The notes under the pieces are model-generated. The model was not told where the DNA came from and made no database searches. It saw only the letters and a list, made by a program, of their open reading frames with translations. Both the position numbers and the translations under genes were made by a program. DNA of 64,000 bases from Streptomyces formicae (GTDB lineage: Bacteria > Actinomycetota > Actinomycetes > Streptomycetales > Streptomycetaceae): assembly GCF_022647665.1 (NCBI RefSeq), contig NZ_CP071872.1, positions 4,464,001-4,528,000 of the forward strand, read 5' to 3'. Positions within the stretch are counted from its first letter, which is position 1. Every line of letters starts with the position of its first letter. Shown here piece by piece: positions 1 through 8,263 of the stretch.

Positions 1-177
1 GCCCGGTACGGCATACCGCTCGCCGAACTGCTGCGGCTGAACCCCGGCATCACCGACACCCGGCGGCTGGAGAAGGGCCGGGCGGTGTTCGTCTTCCGGG
101 GTGTCCGGCCGGCGCAGCTCACCCTGCTGTCGCCGGAGGTCGCGGACACGCTGATTCTGACGGAGGTCGTCCAGTGA
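1..177 (+). CDS. C-terminal end of a LysM-like tail protein (partial)
   Basis: Only the last 58 residues and the TGA stop lie in the window; the start is upstream. The visible part (LAELLRLNPGITDTRRLEKG, then a strand-rich end) resembles a LysM-type fold, with a helix followed by an Asn-Pro-Gly turn. Proteins like this sit between tail tube and baseplate genes in contractile injection systems and phages, and the next genes are tail-like, so a small tube-initiator or LysM baseplate protein is the best guess. The stop codon overlaps a GTG of a possible small ORF (GTGA), which suggests translational coupling. The identification rests on a short fragment and on context. Confidence 0.55.
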   Translation, partial: ARYGIPLAELLRLNPGITDTRRLEKGRAVFVFRGVRPAQLTLLSPEVADTLILTEVVQ

Positions 178-302
178 GCGACGCACGGGCGGCCGCCCGG
201 CCGCAGCCGACGCCAATGCCCGCGCCGCCGCGCCGTGCGGGCGGAGTCGGGGGCACCACCCAGGCGAAGGCTCTGGGCGAGAACGAAAGGGATGCAGCAT
301 GA
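174..302 (+). CDS. Possible 42-aa translationally coupled small protein
   Basis: This short frame starts with GTG overlapping the upstream stop (GTGA) and ends in a TGA overlapping the ATG of the next gene (ATGA). It therefore exactly bridges two genes whose frames would otherwise be separated by 121 bp. A GGAGG lies about nine bases upstream of the GTG. The product is rich in Ala, Pro and Arg, with no recognisable domain or membrane segment. Four-base overlaps at both ends are typical of real Streptomyces operons, but codon bias in GC-rich DNA makes chance frames common. The alternative is that it is only a spacer. Confidence 0.35.
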   Translation: MSDARAAARPQPTPMPAPPRRAGGVGGTTQAKALGENERDAA

Positions 303-2479
303 CGGGCAGGGAACCGGACGGGCTCGCGGAGCTGCTCCCGCAGTGGCACCGGCTGCGGGACGCCGAGGCCGGTGAGCCGCTGCGCGCGCTGCTCGCCGTG
401 ATCGCCGAGCAGGCGGACCGGATTCGGGACGGTGTCGAGCAGAGCTATGAGGACCTGTTCGTGGAGACCGCGGCGCCCTGGGTGCTGCCGTACCTCGGCG
501 ACCTGGTCGGGCACACTCCGCTGCCCGGCTACGAGCGGGTCCGGGCGAAGGGCCTCAAGGACGGGCGCGGCGAGGGCGGCGGGGACGGTGACGGCTCGCG
601 CGCCCGGCTCGCCGAGGCCCTCGCACCGCGCCGCGATGTCGCCGCCACGGTCGCCAACCGGCGGCGCAAGGGCACCCTGGCGCTGCTGGAGGAGCTGGCC
701 GGCTCGGTCGCCGGATGGCCGGCGCGGGCCGTGGAGTTCTCCCGGCTCGTCTCGGCGACCCAGCCGGTCCGGCTGTACGGGGCGGGTACCGCGGCCGTCA
801 ACGTGCGGCGGCTGGAGCGGGGCCGGCTCGTCGACGTACGCGAGGGCGCAGCGCTGGATCTCGCCGGCGGCCCGTTCGGCGCGGTCGCCCGGTCCGTGGA
901 CGTACGGCGTGCGGGTTCGGAGCGTACGCAGGGGGGCCTTTCGCCCGCCGGCGCCGGGCTGTTCGTGTGGCGGCTGAAGCCGCACAGCGTCACCCGCGCA
1001 CCCGCCTACTGCATCGACCGGGCCCGCAGCCTCTACACCTTCTCCATCCTCGGCAACGACACCCCGCTGGTGACCAGGCCGGTGCCGGAGCCGTCCACGA
1101 CGCACATCGCGACGATCGACAACGTGCCGGCGTACATCCGCCGCCGGCAGCTCGCCGACCGGCTCGCGGACCACTACGGCCCCGGCAAGTCGTTCACGAT
1201 CTGGCGCGACGGCCAGGACGAGCCCGTGCCGATGGCGGACCTCGTGGTCGCGGACCTCTCCGACTGGCGCTACCGGCCCAGGCGCGGGCAGGTCGCCGTG
1301 GATCCGGCGCTCGGCCGGATCGCCTTCGGTTCGCGCTCGGCGCCGCGGCAGGGCGTGTGGGTGACCTACCACCACGCTTTCGCGGACGACACGGGCGGCG
1401 GCGAATACCCGCGCGACCGGGAGACACCGGTGGCGGCGAAGGTGTACCGCGTCGGGCCCGGTCAGACGTACCAGCGGATCATGGACGCGTACGGGGACTG
1501 GCGCGGCGACCGGCGGTCCGTGCGCTGCGGCCGGGACGGCATCATCGAGATCACGCACAGCGGCGCCTACCAGGAGCAGCTCGACTTCGACCTCGATCCG
1601 GGCGACCGGCTCGAAGTGCGGGCCGCCGAGGGCACGAGGCCCGTGATCCGGCTGCTCGACTGGTACAGCAACCGGCCCGACGCGCTCAACATCCGCGCCA
1701 CGCAGGAGGCTTCGGGTGACGCGCCGCGGATCGTCCTCGACGGGCTGCTGATCGCCGGGCGGGGGCTGAACGTCACCGGTCCGGTGGGCGCGGTCGTGCT
1801 GCGGCACTGCACGCTCGTGCCGGGCTGGTCACTGGAGCCGGAGTGCGATCCGCACTCCCCGGAGGAGCCGAGCCTCGTGCTGGAGCGGACCACCGCGTGT
1901 GTCGCGGTCGAGCGCAGCATCCTCGGCACGATCGAGGTGATCGGCGACGAGGTGGGTCACGATCCGCTGGAGATCCATCTCCGCGACAGCATCCTGGACG
2001 CCACCGGGCACGACCGGGCGGCGCTCTCCGCCCCGGACTGCCGCCATGCGCACGCCGTCCTGCACGCGCACCGCACCACCGTCATCGGCGAGGTCCACAC
2101 GCATGCCGTGGAGATCGCCGAGAACAGCATCTTCACCGGGCGGTTGCGGGTGGCCCGGCGCGGGACGGGCTGCATGCGGTTCTCGTACGTGCCGCCGGGC
2201 TCGCGCACCCCGCGCCGGCACCGCTGCCAGCCGGATCCGGCGGGCCGCGACAACGACCGGCTGGTGCGCCCGCTGTTCACGAGCGAGCGGTACGGGACAC
2301 CGGCGTACGGGCAGCTGGCGGACGGCTGCCACGACGGCATCCGGCGGGGCGCCGAGGACGCCTCCGAGATGGGTGCCTTCCACGATCTGTACCAGCCGCA
2401 GCGCCTGGACAGCCTGCGGGCCCGGCTCGCCGAGTACTCCCCGGCCGGTACGGACGCTGGGATCTTCCTCGTCACCTGA
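299..2479 (+). CDS. Phage tail-like structural protein with beta-helix C-terminal half (726 aa)
   Basis: Residues 1-80 (RALLAVIAEQADRIRDGVEQ, then a conserved WVLPYLGDLVG) match the N-terminal signature of phage tail protein I-like components seen in contractile injection systems. Residues of about 360-640 carry repeated short beta strands with alternating hydrophobics (for example RIVLDGLLIAGRGLNVTG, then VVLRHCTLVPGWSL), read here as a right-handed parallel beta-helix, common in tail spikes and baseplate-associated fibres. There is no signal peptide, as expected for a cytoplasmically assembled particle. The ATG has AAAGGGA upstream and overlaps the end of the preceding small ORF. The gene is followed at 90 bp by a DUF6519-type protein. 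It is probably a baseplate or fibre part; the exact subunit is uncertain. Confidence 0.7.
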   Translation: MTGREPDGLAELLPQWHRLRDAEAGEPLRALLAVIAEQADRIRDGVEQSYEDLFVETAAPWVLPYLGDLVGHTPLPGYERVRAKGLKDGRGEGGGDGDGSRARLAEALAPRRDVAATVANRRRKGTLALLEELAGSVAGWPARAVEFSRLVSATQPVRLYGAGTAAVNVRRLERGRLVDVREGAALDLAGGPFGAVARSVDVRRAGSERTQGGLSPAGAGLFVWRLKPHSVTRAPAYCIDRARSLYTFSILGNDTPLVTRPVPEPSTTHIATIDNVPAYIRRRQLADRLADHYGPGKSFTIWRDGQDEPVPMADLVVADLSDWRYRPRRGQVAVDPALGRIAFGSRSAPRQGVWVTYHHAFADDTGGGEYPRDRETPVAAKVYRVGPGQTYQRIMDAYGDWRGDRRSVRCGRDGIIEITHSGAYQEQLDFDLDPGDRLEVRAAEGTRPVIRLLDWYSNRPDALNIRATQEASGDAPRIVLDGLLIAGRGLNVTGPVGAVVLRHCTLVPGWSLEPECDPHSPEEPSLVLERTTACVAVERSILGTIEVIGDEVGHDPLEIHLRDSILDATGHDRAALSAPDCRHAHAVLHAHRTTVIGEVHTHAVEIAENSIFTGRLRVARRGTGCMRFSYVPPGSRTPRRHRCQPDPAGRDNDRLVRPLFTSERYGTPAYGQLADGCHDGIRRGAEDASEMGAFHDLYQPQRLDSLRARLAEYSPAGTDAGIFLVT

Positions 2480-2568
2480 CCCCCGTCATCCGATCCGGGC
2501 CACCCGACCCGGATCGGGTGACCCGACTTCTCATCGAACGCCCGAACTTCCGAGGGGGACCCCTTTCC

Positions 2569-4158
2569 ATGCACGCAGACATCTCCCGCATCACCTTCCG
2601 GCCCGACCGGCGCTACTCGGCGGTGATCGCCCAGCAGGGCCGCGTCCAGCTCGACGCGGACGCCAACGAACAGACCGCGATCCAGCTGGCGCAGGCCCGC
2701 ACGGTCGCCGCCGATCTGATCGGGCAGCACGGCGGCCCGGCCGGTGCGACGGGCTTCGCCGTGGGCTTCGAGGGCCGCGGCATCGAGCTGGACGATCTGA
2801 CCATCGGCGGCGGCCGCTACTACGTGGACGGCATCCTGCTCGACGCGACCCGTCCCGCGCCCGGTGCCCCGGTCGACGACGAACGGCCCGCCGACGCGGG
2901 CGACTCGGGCGACAAGGACGCGGCGGCGCCCGCTGCCCCGCCCGCGACGTGGACGTACTGGGACCAGCCCGACGGCCACCGGGACCCGGAGCGCCCGGGC
3001 GACCGGCTGCCGACCCAGTTCCCGTACCTGGCCTATCTGAAGGTGTGGGAGCGCTCGGTCACCGCGGCCGAGGACCCGGCCCTGCGCGAGGTGGCGCTGG
3101 GGTCCGCGATGCCCGACACGGCGGCCCGGCTGAAGACCGTCTGGCAGGTGCTGCCGCTCGCGGGTTCGCAGCTGGCGCTGGAGGATGGGGCGGAGCAGGA
3201 CAAGGGCACCGTCCGCACGGCGTTCGCGAAGTGGGCCGCGGAGCAGGTCTCGACCGCCCGGCTGGCGGCCCGCAGCGAGCGCCCCGACCACGCGGACGAG
3301 GACCCGTGCCTGGTCAGGCCGGACGCGCGCTACCGGGGCCCGGAGAACCAGCTGTACCGGGTGGAGATCCACGAGGGCGGCGGGGCCGGTCAGGCGACGT
3401 TCAAGTGGTCGCGGGAGAACGGCTCGGTCACCTTCGCGGTGGACGCACTCGACGGCACCTGGGTGGAGCTCGCCTCGCTGGGCGGTGACGACAAGCTCGA
3501 CCTGAACGTCGGCGACTGGGTGGAGTTCGCCGACACCGCGTACGTCAGCCGCGGTGAGCCGCTGCCGCTGCTGCGGGTGGAGGAGGTCGACCTGCCGGGC
3601 CGGCGCGTACGGCTGTCCGCCGAGCCGGACCCGTCGGTGGGCCGGCGCCCCGGGCTCCACCCCTTCCTGCGGCGCTGGGACCACCGGGCGGGTTCCGGGC
3701 ACGGCGCCGGTTCTGCCCGTGCGAAGAAGGGCGCGCCGAAGCCGCGGGGCGGTGCGCTCGCCGTGGAGGAGGGCGGCTGGCTGCCGCTGGAGGACGGCGT
3801 CCAGGTGTACTTCGAGCCGGGCAGGACGTACCGGCCGGGTGACTTCTGGCTGGTCGCCGCGCGGACGGCGACCGGAGACGTGGAGTGGCCGACGGACGCG
3901 GCCCGCCGCCCGCTGCTCCGGGCCCCGAGCGGGATCCAGGTCCATTACGCCCCGCTCGCCTGGGTGTTCGGCGAGGGGTCGGTCGCCGATCTGCGTCTCG
4001 CGTTCGGCCCGCTCGCGGCGCCCGTCCCGGCGGCGGACGAGGACGAGCTCGCGGCCGAAGCGGCGGCCGAGGCCGAAGCGGTCGCCGCCGAGCGGGCCGC
4101 CTCCGGCCCGCCGACGCTGCCGCCGGCTCGGGGCGACCAGGCGCAGCCCGAGAACTGA
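2569..4158 (+). CDS. DUF6519-type tail-associated protein (529 aa)
   Basis: The N-terminus (MHADISRITFRPDRRYSAV, then GRVQLDADANEQ) is the hallmark of DUF6519 proteins, which occur beside phage tail-like and injection-system genes in actinobacteria. The start was chosen at the ATG preceded by GAGGGGG; longer in-frame extension into the upstream gene is not needed. The middle holds a WSRENGSVTFAVDAL segment and strand-rich stretches; the last 60 residues are an Ala/Glu-rich tail that may be disordered. There is no signal peptide or membrane segment. The molecular role is unknown; by position it is probably a structural or assembly protein of the tail-like particle. Confidence 0.7.
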   Translation: MHADISRITFRPDRRYSAVIAQQGRVQLDADANEQTAIQLAQARTVAADLIGQHGGPAGATGFAVGFEGRGIELDDLTIGGGRYYVDGILLDATRPAPGAPVDDERPADAGDSGDKDAAAPAAPPATWTYWDQPDGHRDPERPGDRLPTQFPYLAYLKVWERSVTAAEDPALREVALGSAMPDTAARLKTVWQVLPLAGSQLALEDGAEQDKGTVRTAFAKWAAEQVSTARLAARSERPDHADEDPCLVRPDARYRGPENQLYRVEIHEGGGAGQATFKWSRENGSVTFAVDALDGTWVELASLGGDDKLDLNVGDWVEFADTAYVSRGEPLPLLRVEEVDLPGRRVRLSAEPDPSVGRRPGLHPFLRRWDHRAGSGHGAGSARAKKGAPKPRGGALAVEEGGWLPLEDGVQVYFEPGRTYRPGDFWLVAARTATGDVEWPTDAARRPLLRAPSGIQVHYAPLAWVFGEGSVADLRLAFGPLAAPVPAADEDELAAEAAAEAEAVAAERAASGPPTLPPARGDQAQPEN

Positions 4159-4185
4159 GGCACCGGCACAGAGAGGAGCACCGCC

Positions 4186-5076
4186 ATGGCCACGCCGCTC
4201 ACGGCAGCCAAACTGCTCAGCGCCCTCCGTGGGGAGGGTCTGCACGTCGTCGAGCACCGCAGCTGGCGTACGCACAACCGCAATCACAAGGGCCCGTGGG
4301 GCCCGGTGCACGGGGTGATGATCCATCACACCGTCACCTCGGGCACCCAGAGCTCCGTGGACATCTGCTACAACGGCCACTCCAGCCTGCCGGGTCCGCT
4401 GTGCCACGGTGTGATCGCCAAGGACGGCTCGGTCCATCTGGTCGGCCACGGGCGGGCCAACCACGCGGGGCTCGGCGACGACGACGTCCTGCGTGCGGTC
4501 GTCGACGAGACCGCGCTGCCCGCGGACAACGAGGCCAACACGGACGGGAACCGCTACTTCTACGGCTTCGAGTGCGTCAACCTCGGAGACGGCAAGGATC
4601 CCTGGCCCGCGGCCCAGCTGGAGGCGATCGAGAAGGCCGCGGCCGCGATCTGCCGGGCGCACGGCTGGACGCACCGCTCGGTGATCGGGCACAAGGAGTG
4701 GCAGCCGGGGAAGGTCGACCCGCGTGGTTTCACGATGGACTCGATGCGGGGCAGGATCCGGGAGCGGCTCGGCGGCAAGCCGGACGGCCCGGCCGAGCCG
4801 CCGCCGTCGAAGCCGTCGCCTTCGCCGTCGTACGAGCCGTTCCCCGGCGCCGCGTTCTTCACCGCGGGCCGGCGCAGCGCGATCATCACGGCGATGGGCA
4901 AGCGGCTGGTGGCGCAGGGGTGCGGGCGGTACGAGGTCGGGCCGGGGCCGGAGTGGACCGAGGCCGACCGCGCGTCGTACGCCGCGTGGCAGCGCAAGCT
5001 CGGCTACTCGGGGAGCGACGCCGACGGCATCCCGGGGAAGGCGAGCTGGGACAGGCTGAAGGTGCCCAACGTGTGA
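4186..5076 (+). CDS. N-acetylmuramoyl-L-alanine amidase (Amidase_2/PGRP type) with peptidoglycan-binding tail
   Basis: This 296-aa enzyme should cleave the amide bond between muramic acid and the stem peptide. The Amidase_2 fold spans about residues 35-195: GVMIHHTVTSG carries the first zinc histidine, HGRANHAGLG a conserved loop and VIGHKEWQPGKVDP the second zinc histidine and catalytic region. A Pro/Ser-rich linker (about 205-220) leads to a C-terminal domain of about 65 residues resembling a peptidoglycan-binding module (YAAWQRKLGYSGSDADGIPG). There is no signal peptide, so it would act only if packed in or released with a particle or by lysis, which fits its place at the end of a tail-like gene run. 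GAGAGGAGC precedes the ATG. Confidence 0.82.
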   Translation: MATPLTAAKLLSALRGEGLHVVEHRSWRTHNRNHKGPWGPVHGVMIHHTVTSGTQSSVDICYNGHSSLPGPLCHGVIAKDGSVHLVGHGRANHAGLGDDDVLRAVVDETALPADNEANTDGNRYFYGFECVNLGDGKDPWPAAQLEAIEKAAAAICRAHGWTHRSVIGHKEWQPGKVDPRGFTMDSMRGRIRERLGGKPDGPAEPPPSKPSPSPSYEPFPGAAFFTAGRRSAIITAMGKRLVAQGCGRYEVGPGPEWTEADRASYAAWQRKLGYSGSDADGIPGKASWDRLKVPNV

Positions 5077-5237
5077 GCGGGGCGAGCGGGTGAGCGTCGG
5101 GGTCGGCGGCGTCCTGAGGTCGGTGGGGCGCCGCTGGTCCTTTGCCCCGCCGACGACGGCAAGTGCGCCGACGGGTCCGTTTTCTGTAGATTGCGAGGGA
5201 GATCCACCCGCGAGCGACCGAAGCCGGCAGGTGAGCG

Positions 5238-6275
5238 ATGACGGCCCCGCCCAGTAAGCCCCCTCCCGGCTCCGGGACGACCTCCGCCTGGGTGGTCGAA
5301 CACCCGGCGCCCATCGGCTCCGGACCGCTGCGGCTCGTGGAGCGCGCGATTCCCGAGCCCGGCCCGACCGAGCTGCTGCTGCGGGTCCGCGCGTGCGGGG
5401 TGTGCCGCACCGACCTGCATCTGGCCGAGGGGGACCTGGCGCCCCGCAGACCGCGCTGCACACCGGGCCACGAGGTGGTCGGCGAAGTGGTCGCGGTCGG
5501 CGCGGGCGTCGGGGACCACCGCGTCGGGGACCGGGTGGGGGCGGCCTGGCTGGCGGGTACCTGCGGCCGGTGCCGCTACTGCCGTACGGGACGGGAGAAC
5601 CTCTGCCCCGAGTCCCGCTACACCGGCTGGGACATCCACGGCGGCTTCGCCGGCCACGTCGTCGCGGACGCCCGCTACACCTACCGCCTCCCGGAGGGGT
5701 GGTCGGACGAGGATGCCGCTCCCCTGCTGTGCGCCGGGATCATCGGCTACCGGGCGCTCCGGCGGGCCGAACTGCCGCAGGGCGGCCGCCTCGGCATCTA
5801 CGGGTTCGGCGCCTCCGCCCATCTGACCGCCCAGCTCGCCATCGCCCGGGGCGCCGACGTCCATGTCGTCACGCGCTCGCCGCAGGCACAGCGGCTGGCA
5901 CTGGAACTCGGCGCCGCGTCGGCCGGGTTCGACGCGCCCCCGGAGCCGCTGGACTCCGCGATCCTGTTCGCGCCGGCGGGCGGCCTGGTGCCGACCGTGC
6001 TCGCGGCGCTGGACCGGGGTGGCACCCTGGCGATCGCGGGCATCCATCTGACCGCCATGCCCCCGCTCGACTACGACCGGCACCTGTTCCAGGAACGCAC
6101 CGTGCGCAGCGTCACCGCCAACACCCGCGAGGACGGCCGCGCCTTCCTCGCCGAGGCGGCACGCCTGCGCCCCACGGTGCGGGTCGCGCGGTATCCGATG
6201 ACCCGGGCCGACGAGGCGCTGGCCGACCTGGCGGCGGGTCGCATCACTGGCGCGGGCGTCCTGCTCGCGCAGTGA
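5238..6275 (+). CDS. Zinc-dependent alcohol dehydrogenase (345 aa)
   Basis: A medium-chain dehydrogenase/reductase. The GroES-like domain has the catalytic zinc site (CGVCRTDLH with Cys and the following Asp, and GHEVVGEVV with His-Glu). The structural zinc loop contains four cysteines (CGRCRYCRTGRENLC). The Rossmann part begins near residue 185 (GGRLGIYGFGASAHLTAQ). It should oxidise or reduce an alcohol/aldehyde with NAD(P)H; its length and the LHLAEGDL segment suit the AdhP-like cinnamyl/aryl-alcohol type found in many Streptomyces. The gene stands alone, with a different function from the tail locus before it. The substrate cannot be read from sequence. Confidence 0.85.
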   Translation: MTAPPSKPPPGSGTTSAWVVEHPAPIGSGPLRLVERAIPEPGPTELLLRVRACGVCRTDLHLAEGDLAPRRPRCTPGHEVVGEVVAVGAGVGDHRVGDRVGAAWLAGTCGRCRYCRTGRENLCPESRYTGWDIHGGFAGHVVADARYTYRLPEGWSDEDAAPLLCAGIIGYRALRRAELPQGGRLGIYGFGASAHLTAQLAIARGADVHVVTRSPQAQRLALELGAASAGFDAPPEPLDSAILFAPAGGLVPTVLAALDRGGTLAIAGIHLTAMPPLDYDRHLFQERTVRSVTANTREDGRAFLAEAARLRPTVRVARYPMTRADEALADLAAGRITGAGVLLAQ

Positions 6276-6643
6276 CGGGCGTCCCGTCCGGCCGAGGCAC
6301 CGGTCCGGTCCGGTCCAGCAGCGAGGGCCGGCCCTCCGTAACCTGCGTCCAGATCGAGGTGGGCCTCGCCGCTCGTCCCGTCCCCCGCCGTCCCTCCCTT
6401 GTCGTGCATCTGCGCTCCTGTGCGCCATGGGCCGCCCCAGGTCGGGGGGATGGGTCTGCGTAGGCGGGCTGTGAGTGGCCTGAAGATCGTGATCACGGCA
6501 CGCGTCGGCGGGGCTACGATCACCGGGATCACCGTGGGGGCCCACGGGCTACGACGCCGGCACTCCTCCGTTCCGGACCACGGACGGCAATCCTTCAGGG
6601 ATAGAAATCTGAGGGGCGTGAGATGCAGCGGTGAGGGGACGTC
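6276..6643 (+). other. Intergenic region with no convincing gene
   Basis: These 368 bases separate the dehydrogenase from the marR-like gene. No frame on either strand shows convincing codon bias with a ribosome site. A short GC-rich inverted repeat (CCGTGGG/CCCACGG near 6531-6546) and a TACGAT sequence at about 6514 could belong to the promoter of the regulator. Nothing else is evident. Confidence 0.5.
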
Positions 6644-7178
6644 TTGGCGGAGCGCAGGGCGACGACCGATCGGGACGCCGTGGCGGCGGTCATCGAGGCC
6701 TGGGCGCGGGAGCGGCCCGAGCTGGACACCAGTCCGCTGGAGGTGCTCGCCCGGCTGCACCGGTCGTTCCTGCGGTACAGCACCCGCCTCACGGCCTCCA
6801 TCGAGCAGCACGGACTCTCGGTCGCGGGCTTCGACGTGCTGACCGCCCCTGCGGCGGGCGGGGAAGCCGTACCGGCTGACGGCGGGTCAGCTCGCCGACT
6901 CGGGGCTCGTGTCGTCGGCCGGTGTGACGCTGCGGATCGACCGGCTGGAGAAGGACGGGCTGATCGTGCGCGAGCGCGACGCCGACGACCGGCGGGTGGT
7001 CCACTCGCGGCTCACCGGCCAAGGGCTCGCCATGGTGGACGAGGTGTTCGCCGAGCATCTCGACAACGAGCGTCGGATGCTCGGCGAGCTGTCCCCCTCC
7101 GAGTGCCGCCAGCTCGCGCGGCTGCTGCACAAGCTGGAGCAGTCGGTCCTCGCCTCGGACGAGGAGCTTCCCGGCTGA
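6644..7178 (+). pseudogene. MarR-family regulator, frameshifted
   Basis: The first frame (TTG start at 6644, AGGGG upstream) encodes a helical dimerisation arm (LEVLARLHRSFLRYSTRLTA), then runs out of homology after GFDVLTA. The frame one base further continues with LRRAGKPYRLTAGQLADSGL and the winged helix with the RIDRLEKDGLIVRERDADDR wing, typical of MarR. Removing one C from the CCCC at 6846-6849 restores a 177-aa protein. MarR proteins are dimeric DNA-binding repressors that respond to phenolic or oxidant ligands. The gene lies between the dehydrogenase and a convergent SDR gene. The break could be a real mutation, but a homopolymer sequencing error is more likely. Confidence 0.8.
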
Positions 7179-7198
7179 GACCCCCGGGGGGCTCCGGG

Positions 7199-7231
7199 AG
7201 GGCTCAGGCAGGGCTCAGGCAGGGCTCAGGC
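7199..7231. repeat. Three tandem copies of an 11-bp unit
   Basis: AGGGCTCAGGC occurs three times without a mismatch just after the marR-like stop and before the end of the convergent SDR gene. It lies outside any credible coding frame and is probably a slipped-strand expansion. Confidence 0.85.
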
Positions 7232-7369
7232 AGGGTCACCCGCGGCTGCCTGTGCCTCGGCCTGGGCCCGGTAGAGGCGACGCAGCCGGTGGCGGGGGCG
7301 GCGGTGAGGGTCGGCCCGGCCCGGTGCCGGCGACCGGGGCCGGGCTGTCTACCGAGGTGATCGACCGGT

Positions 7370-8152
7370 TCAGCCGAGGATCCGGGAAGCGGCAGCGGCG
7401 CGCACCCGTGTGCCGCCGTCGACGACCAGGTCCGTGCCGGTGATCCACTCCGCGGCGTCGGAGACCAGCCACAGCACGGCCCGCGCCACGTCCTCCGGTT
7501 CGCCGATCCGCGCCAGCGGCAGCGCGCGGGCGATGCGCTCCTCGCCCGGCTCCCAGACGAAGCGCGCCATTTCGGTGCGTACCAGCCCCGGGGAGACGGC
7601 GTTCACCCGTACCGCGGGCGCCAGTTCGCCCGCGAGCTGGCGGGTCAGGTGCACGAGCGCCGCCTTGCTGGTGCCGTACGCGCCGACGTTCGGGCCGACG
7701 CCGTGGGTGCCCTCGGTGCAGACGTTCACCACCGCGCCGCCGTGCTCACGCATCCACGCCCGCCAGGCGAGCTGGGTCAGCCGCAGCGGCGCCTCCACGT
7801 TCACGGCGAAGGCGTCGCGCCAGACGTCGGCGTCCGCGTCCATCAGCGGGCCGAACGGGGCGTTGGTCGCGGCGTTGTTGACGAGGATGTCGAGCCGGCC
7901 GAACTCCCCCATCGCGCGCTCCGTGCACGCCGCCAGGTGCGCCGGGTCGGCCACCGAGCCGGCACAGCCGGCCGCCCGGACCCCGGCGGCGGTGAGCCGG
8001 TCCACGGCAGCGGCCACGCCTGCCGGGTCGCGGGCGGTGACACAGACCCCCGCTCCCGCCTCGCCGAGTGCGCACGCGGTGGCAAGGCCGATGCCCCGGG
8101 AGGCTCCGGTGACCAGGGCCGCCCGGCCGTCGAGTGCCGGAGATGACGTCAT
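7370..8152 (-). CDS. SDR-family oxidoreductase (260 aa)
   Basis: A classical short-chain dehydrogenase. The NAD(P) site TGASRGIG lies at residues 15-22, NNAATNAPFG follows near 90, and the active site YGTSKAAL lies near 160. The C-terminus ends in the family motif ITGTDLVVDGGTRV. The usual catalytic Ser 13 residues before the Tyr appears to be Thr (VVNVCTEGTHG); Thr can sometimes substitute, but this weakens certainty about activity. The start is an ATG at 8152. The gene is divergent from lacI, with 111 bp between the starts and a LacI-type operator inside that gap, so it may share control with the sugar regulon. The substrate is unknown. Confidence 0.83.
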   Translation of the reverse strand: MTSSPALDGRAALVTGASRGIGLATACALGEAGAGVCVTARDPAGVAAAVDRLTAAGVRAAGCAGSVADPAHLAACTERAMGEFGRLDILVNNAATNAPFGPLMDADADVWRDAFAVNVEAPLRLTQLAWRAWMREHGGAVVNVCTEGTHGVGPNVGAYGTSKAALVHLTRQLAGELAPAVRVNAVSPGLVRTEMARFVWEPGEERIARALPLARIGEPEDVARAVLWLVSDAAEWITGTDLVVDGGTRVRAAAASRILG

Positions 8153-8211
8153 CCCCGTACGCTCTCATGACGGGCCGTCAAGAAGAACCGGCAGGGATCG
8201 ACAGCGCTCGG

Positions 8212-8224
8212 TTGAACGATAAAA
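8212..8224. promoter_or_regulatory. LacI-type operator upstream of lacI (autoregulatory site)
   Basis: TTGAACGATAAAA lies 40 bp upstream of the lacI-like start and in the gap shared with the divergent SDR gene. It matches 12 of 13 bases of the reverse complement of the two sites at 20471 and 20618 in front of the sugar transporter operon. The three shared copies suggest that the adjacent LacI regulator binds all of them. Confidence 0.6.
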
Positions 8225-8263
8225 TCGGGCGCACTGTCGGCGGGACGATGGGGGACACGGGAC

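Noticed and set aside
119..1807. Long open frame of 562 codons on the minus strand opposite the tail-protein gene
   Set aside because: It is the antisense shadow of a clearly coded gene; Arg/Pro/Val-rich low-complexity composition and no domain. Similar antisense frames throughout the window were treated the same way.
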